8,556 nt of DNA from contig JAIPCS010000143.1 in NCBI GenBank assembly GCA_021738105.1, forward strand, positions 1-8,556, in the 5' to 3' direction. This document shows positions 6,088 through 8,556 of this stretch, one piece after another. Position numbers and translations under genes: made by a program. Each line of letters starts with the position of its first letter. Position 1 is the stretch's first letter. Below the pieces are notes generated by a model that saw only the letters and a program-made list of their open reading frames with translations, was not told where the DNA came from and searched no databases. The DNA comes from Sulfuritalea sp. (lineage in GTDB: Bacteria > Pseudomonadota > Gammaproteobacteria > Burkholderiales > Rhodocyclaceae).

Positions 6088-6104
6088 TTCGCGCCGGTCT
6101 CGCC

Positions 6105-6809
6105 TCATCCCCAATGCCTCTGTGCCCAACCGCGCAGCGCATAAGCGACGGCATTGATCGACAGCACCACGGAAATCAGGATGAAGCCCAGCGCCAACGC
6201 CAGCGGCAGATCGCCTTTGCTGGTTTCGAGTGCGATGGTGGTGGTCATCACCCGTGTCACGCCGTCGATGTTGCCGCCGACGATCATCACCGCGCCGACT
6301 TCGGCAATGGCTCGGCCGAAACCGGCGAGTGCCGCTGTTGAGAGAGAAAAACGGCCGTCCCACAACAGGGTGGCGGCGGCGCGGCTGCGGCTCGCGCCCA
6401 GCGAGCGCAGTTGCTCGCGGTATTCGGACCACTCATCGGCGATGGTTTGCCGCGTCAGCGCGGCAACGATCGGCGTCACCAGCACGGCCTGCGCAATCAC
6501 CATGGCGGCAGGCGAGAACAGCAGGCCCCATTGGCCGAGGGGACCGGCGCGCGACAGGAGCAGGTAGACCAGCAGACCCACCACTACCGGCGGCAGTCCC
6601 ATGAGACCGTTGAACAGGACGATCAGTACGCGGCGGCCGGGAAAGCGGCCGACAGCCAGCAGGGCGCCGATCGGCATGCCCGCCACACAGGCGATCAAGG
6701 TGGCGCCCATGCTGACTTTCAAGCTGAGCAGAACGATGTCGGCCAGGCGCGCATCGGCACCGGCGACCAAAGTCCAGGCAGTGAGGAAGGGGGCGTTGAA
6801 TTCGGGCAT
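6105..6809 (-). CDS. tupB: Tungstate-type ABC transporter, permease protein
   Basis: The 234-residue inner-membrane protein forms the channel. Membrane segments are apparent at about 23-43, 62-84, 98-118, 160-178 and 203-225. The conserved cytoplasmic coupling helix (EAA loop) is EQLRSLGASRSRAAATLLWD (132-151). The FNGLMGLPPVVVGLLVYLLL and SPAAMVIAQAVLVTPIVAAL segments and the ETSKGDLPLALALG stretch are typical of TupB. It is the first gene of the operon, with the order tupB-tupC-tupA. The start at 6809 agrees with the family N-terminus, although no clear ribosome site precedes it. Transcription probably begins in the 86-base gap shared with the regulator gene. Confidence 0.92.
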   Translation of the reverse strand: MPEFNAPFLTAWTLVAGADARLADIVLLSLKVSMGATLIACVAGMPIGALLAVGRFPGRRVLIVLFNGLMGLPPVVVGLLVYLLLSRAGPLGQWGLLFSPAAMVIAQAVLVTPIVAALTRQTIADEWSEYREQLRSLGASRSRAAATLLWDGRFSLSTAALAGFGRAIAEVGAVMIVGGNIDGVTRVMTTTIALETSKGDLPLALALGFILISVVLSINAVAYALRGWAQRHWG

Positions 6810-6895
6810 CGGGCGGCGCTATTCGGTGTGGTTCATCTATGCAAGCTGCTACATATGGGTCGGCAAGAGTAAGCTATAGTCTTCAAGGACCAAAT
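6810..6895. promoter_or_regulatory. Shared divergent control region of tupBCA and its regulator
   Basis: This 86-base gap between the two divergent start codons is lower in GC than its surroundings. Toward the regulator, TATAGT (6875-6880) is a fair -10 that would start transcription only about 9 bases before ATG 6896, next to the ribosome site AAGGA (6885-6889). Toward tupB, a minus-strand TTGCCG about 17 bases from TGCATA is a weak promoter candidate. Two GCTAT-type sequences (GCGCTATT near 6818 and AAGCTATAG near 6872) resemble half of a ModE-like site, but I see no convincing full palindrome. Confidence 0.4.
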
Positions 6896-7990
6896 ATGCC
6901 CAAATCTGCAACAACACCTGCCCATTTAGTTCGTTCGCTTCCCAGTCTGCGCTGGACATGGGATTTCGGCCCGCTGCTGGCGGATGTCGATACACGGCGC
7001 CTGCTCGCCCTGTTGACCGCACTGGCGACGGACGGTGCGCTGGGCAAGGCGGCCAAGCAGGCCGGCATGTCCTACCGCTCGGCCTGGGGCTTGCTGCGCG
7101 ATTGTGAGCGGGCTCTGGGTGCGGCCTTGGTGAGCATGGAACGCGGACGCGGCACCCGGCTCACCGAGTTCGGCGATGCCCTGGTGAAACTTGATGCGGC
7201 GGCGCGCGAAGCGCTGGATGTCGTGCATGCGCCGTGGCAAAAGCGCCTGGAGGATTTGCTGGCTCCCGTGGTACGGGCGACGCCGGAGCGCCTGCGGCTG
7301 GCGGCCAGTCACGATCTGGCATTGGCGGACTGGGTCGAGCACGGTCGACGGATCAGCTTCGATTTGTTCTGGCGCGGCAGCGAAGAAGCGCTGGCGGGGC
7401 TGGGGCGCGACGAGGCCGAAGTGGCCGGCTTTCATGTACCGGAGAGTTGGACCAATGAGCAGTTGGTTGCGTGGCTGGGGCGCTGGCTCAAGCCGACGTT
7501 GCATGTCTGTCTGCCGCTGATGCGGCGTTGCCAGGGTTTGATCGTGGTGCGCGGCAATCCGCAACAGTTGCAAACCCTGGCCGATGCCTCGAAGCGCGGA
7601 CTGCGCATGGTGAACCGTCAGCGCGGTTCGGGCACACGCAGCCTGATCGACCAGTTGCTGGCCGCCAATGGCCTGCGCCCGGAAAGCATAGACGGCTATG
7701 CACACGAGGAGTTCACCCACGAGGCGATTGCCGCCACGGTGGCTGCCGGACAGGCCGATGTGGGTTTCGGCATCGAGGCAGCAGCAGCGCGTTACGACCT
7801 CGGTTTTGTGCCGGTGGTCTGGGAGCGTTACGGCTTTGCCCTGCGCCACAAGATTGCCGACAGCCCGGAAGGCAAACAGTTTCTGGCGCGACTGCAGGGC
7901 AACACTTTTCGCCAGCGCCTGATCGCCATGCCGGGCTACGAACCGTTACCGGTACGTGCGCCGGGGGCCTGGGGCGATTTTCTGGCGTGA
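6896..7990 (+). CDS. One-component oxyanion-responsive regulator: ModE-like HTH plus PBP-like domain
   Basis: The protein is 364 residues from ATG 6896, which has AAGGA 6 bases upstream; the frame from 6839 would add 19 residues reaching across the promoter region. Residues about 31-95 form a winged helix-turn-helix of the ModE/LysR kind: DGALGKAAKQAGMSYRSAWGLLRD is the recognition unit, and ERGRGTRLTEFGDALV is the wing and linker. Residues about 120-350 form a periplasmic-binding-protein-like domain (PF12727 type), seen in RLRLAASHDLAL, NRQRGSGTRSLIDQLLAANGL, EEFTHEAIAATVAAGQADVGFG and PVVWERYGFALRH. It has no signal peptide or membrane segment, so it acts in the cytoplasm. Divergent placement against tupBCA strongly suggests that it controls that operon in response to tungstate, molybdate or a molybdopterin species. 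The ligand is not deducible from the sequence. Confidence 0.85.
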   Translation: MPKSATTPAHLVRSLPSLRWTWDFGPLLADVDTRRLLALLTALATDGALGKAAKQAGMSYRSAWGLLRDCERALGAALVSMERGRGTRLTEFGDALVKLDAAAREALDVVHAPWQKRLEDLLAPVVRATPERLRLAASHDLALADWVEHGRRISFDLFWRGSEEALAGLGRDEAEVAGFHVPESWTNEQLVAWLGRWLKPTLHVCLPLMRRCQGLIVVRGNPQQLQTLADASKRGLRMVNRQRGSGTRSLIDQLLAANGLRPESIDGYAHEEFTHEAIAATVAAGQADVGFGIEAAAARYDLGFVPVVWERYGFALRHKIADSPEGKQFLARLQGNTFRQRLIAMPGYEPLPVRAPGAWGDFLA

Positions 7991-8040
7991 TTGTATTGCA
8001 GCGTGTTTGGAAACAGACGAGCGAAGCGAGCCAGATAGAA

Positions 8041-8122
8041 GCCTCCCCGCGAGGGGGCGAGGCGGGGTTTCGCACTGCATGCTGTGCGCCGCCACAGCCG
8101 GAAGGCTGTGCAAAGCCTTCCG
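8041..8122. repeat. Cluster of overlapping hairpins in convergent intergenic region
   Basis: GCCTC (8041-8045) pairs with GAGGC (8059-8063), enclosing CCC-GCGA-GGG. Further on, GCTGTG (8081-8086) can pair with CACAGC (8093-8098); CACAGCC (8093-8099) can instead pair with GGCTGTG (8104-8110) around a GGAA loop; and CGGAAGGC (8099-8106) can pair perfectly with GCCTTCCG (8115-8122). The last three structures are mutually exclusive. No long T run follows on either strand, so a classic terminator is not evident. It may be a palindromic repeat element. Confidence 0.5.
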
Positions 8123-8176
8123 TGGGCCGCATAGCGGATGGGAGGGGCGGGCCGAGGTATCAATCCTAGCCGTATC

Positions 8177-8192
8177 GAAGTCAGAGGACTTC
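8177..8192. terminator. Perfect short hairpin downstream of the oxidoreductase gene (weak terminator candidate)
   Basis: GAAGTC-AGAG-GACTTC is a 6-bp stem with a four-base loop, 35 bases beyond the stop of the minus-strand oxidoreductase gene. A second stem, GTTATC (8194-8199) with GATAAC (8214-8219), lies between. Neither has a T run, so termination activity is uncertain. Confidence 0.3.
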
Positions 8193-8227
8193 AGTTATCT
8201 GGCTGACTCTTCTGATAACCAACCAAT

Positions 8228-8556
8228 TTAAACTACGATATCCAGGCTGGGATTGATCAGAAATTTTTCGCCGGTGGCACGCTTGCCATAGACGGCGATT
8301 GAGTCCAACTGAAGTGCTTCAGCCATCGACACTTCTTTCGAGTAATGACTTTTGAAGGTGGTTTTGAGTTCTGCGGCCACGCGATCTTTCAGTGCCTGAA
8401 TACCCGCCGGTCCCAGCTTCTGCAAGAACGGAAACAGCAGCCAGCCGCCCATGCCCCAGGCAAAGCCGAAATTGCGGACGAGTTCGGTCGGGCTGGGGTC
8501 AAGCATGCCGTACAGATAGATCTGCTTGTGCGTGTTCGAGCCATAACGACTGTATT
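8228..8556 (-). CDS. MDR-superfamily (zinc-type/quinone oxidoreductase-like) dehydrogenase, C-terminal part
   Basis: The last 108 residues are visible; the N-terminal part lies beyond position 8556. The frame is open to the window edge and reads YSRYGSNTHKQIYLYGMLDP, so the Met at 8506 is internal and not a start. The segment TELVRNFGFAWGMGGWLLFP, then LQKLGPAGIQALKDRVAAEL, SHYSKEVSMAEALQLD and YGKRATGEKFLINP is what I know from the C-terminus of MDR-family NAD(P)H-dependent dehydrogenases or quinone reductases. Only the end of the cofactor domain and the terminal substructure are present, so substrate and zinc content cannot be judged. The gene converges with the regulator gene. Confidence 0.75.
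   Translation of the reverse strand, partial: YSRYGSNTHKQIYLYGMLDPSPTELVRNFGFAWGMGGWLLFPFLQKLGPAGIQALKDRVAAELKTTFKSHYSKEVSMAEALQLDSIAVYGKRATGEKFLINPSLDIVV

Noticed and set aside
8228..8506. Independent 92-residue gene starting at Met 8506
   Set aside because: The same frame continues open to the window edge with conserved dehydrogenase sequence (KQIYLYG), so the Met is internal.

Overview
The window is high-GC bacterial DNA and most likely comes from a betaproteobacterium of the Rhodocyclales/Burkholderiales type. That is an inference from codon usage, from the protein families present, and from a TTCGAC...GAACGG-type inverted repeat of a kind I associate with such genomes. No rRNA, tRNA, CRISPR array or complete insertion sequence is visible.

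Layout: (1) Positions 1-571, minus strand, hold the N-terminal 190 residues of a YbiT-type ABC-F ATPase. (2) Positions 572-1053 are non-coding and contain a 117-bp inverted-repeat element plus a short motif that recurs elsewhere in the window. (3) Positions 1054-2001, plus strand, hold a 60-residue membrane peptide gene and an intact vapBC toxin-antitoxin pair with a clear extended -10 promoter and a tandem-repeat operator candidate. (4) Positions 1998-4499 are a strip of accessory genes, several of them broken. They are a 15-codon stub of an MmeI-like DNA methyltransferase gene, a polytopic membrane protein on the minus strand, a 101-residue in-frame relic of a second MmeI-like protein with its whole middle missing, an intact ribbon-helix-helix-type antitoxin, a ParE/RelE-type toxin with a stop codon at codon 10, a nucleotidyltransferase gene with an internal frame-shifting deletion, and a small intact downstream gene. 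(5) Positions 4515-6809, minus strand, hold a complete tungstate-type ABC importer in the order tupB-tupC-tupA. (6) Positions 6896-7990, plus strand, hold a divergent one-component regulator with a ModE-like helix-turn-helix and a periplasmic-binding-protein-like domain, which probably senses the oxyanion and controls the tup genes. (7) Positions 7991-8227 form a convergent intergenic region rich in hairpins. (8) Positions 8228-8556, minus strand, hold the C-terminal end of an MDR-superfamily oxidoreductase.

Functionally there are two parts. One is a working metal-oxyanion uptake module (TupABC plus regulator), probably supplying tungstate or molybdate for pterin cofactors. The other is an eroded defence or stability island: VapBC and an orphan antitoxin survive, while two restriction-type methyltransferases, one toxin and one nucleotidyltransferase each carry a different lesion. 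I did not find a convincing new working system. The unusual content is the cluster of distinct, precisely locatable gene lesions, plus the short repeats that sit at or near some of them.
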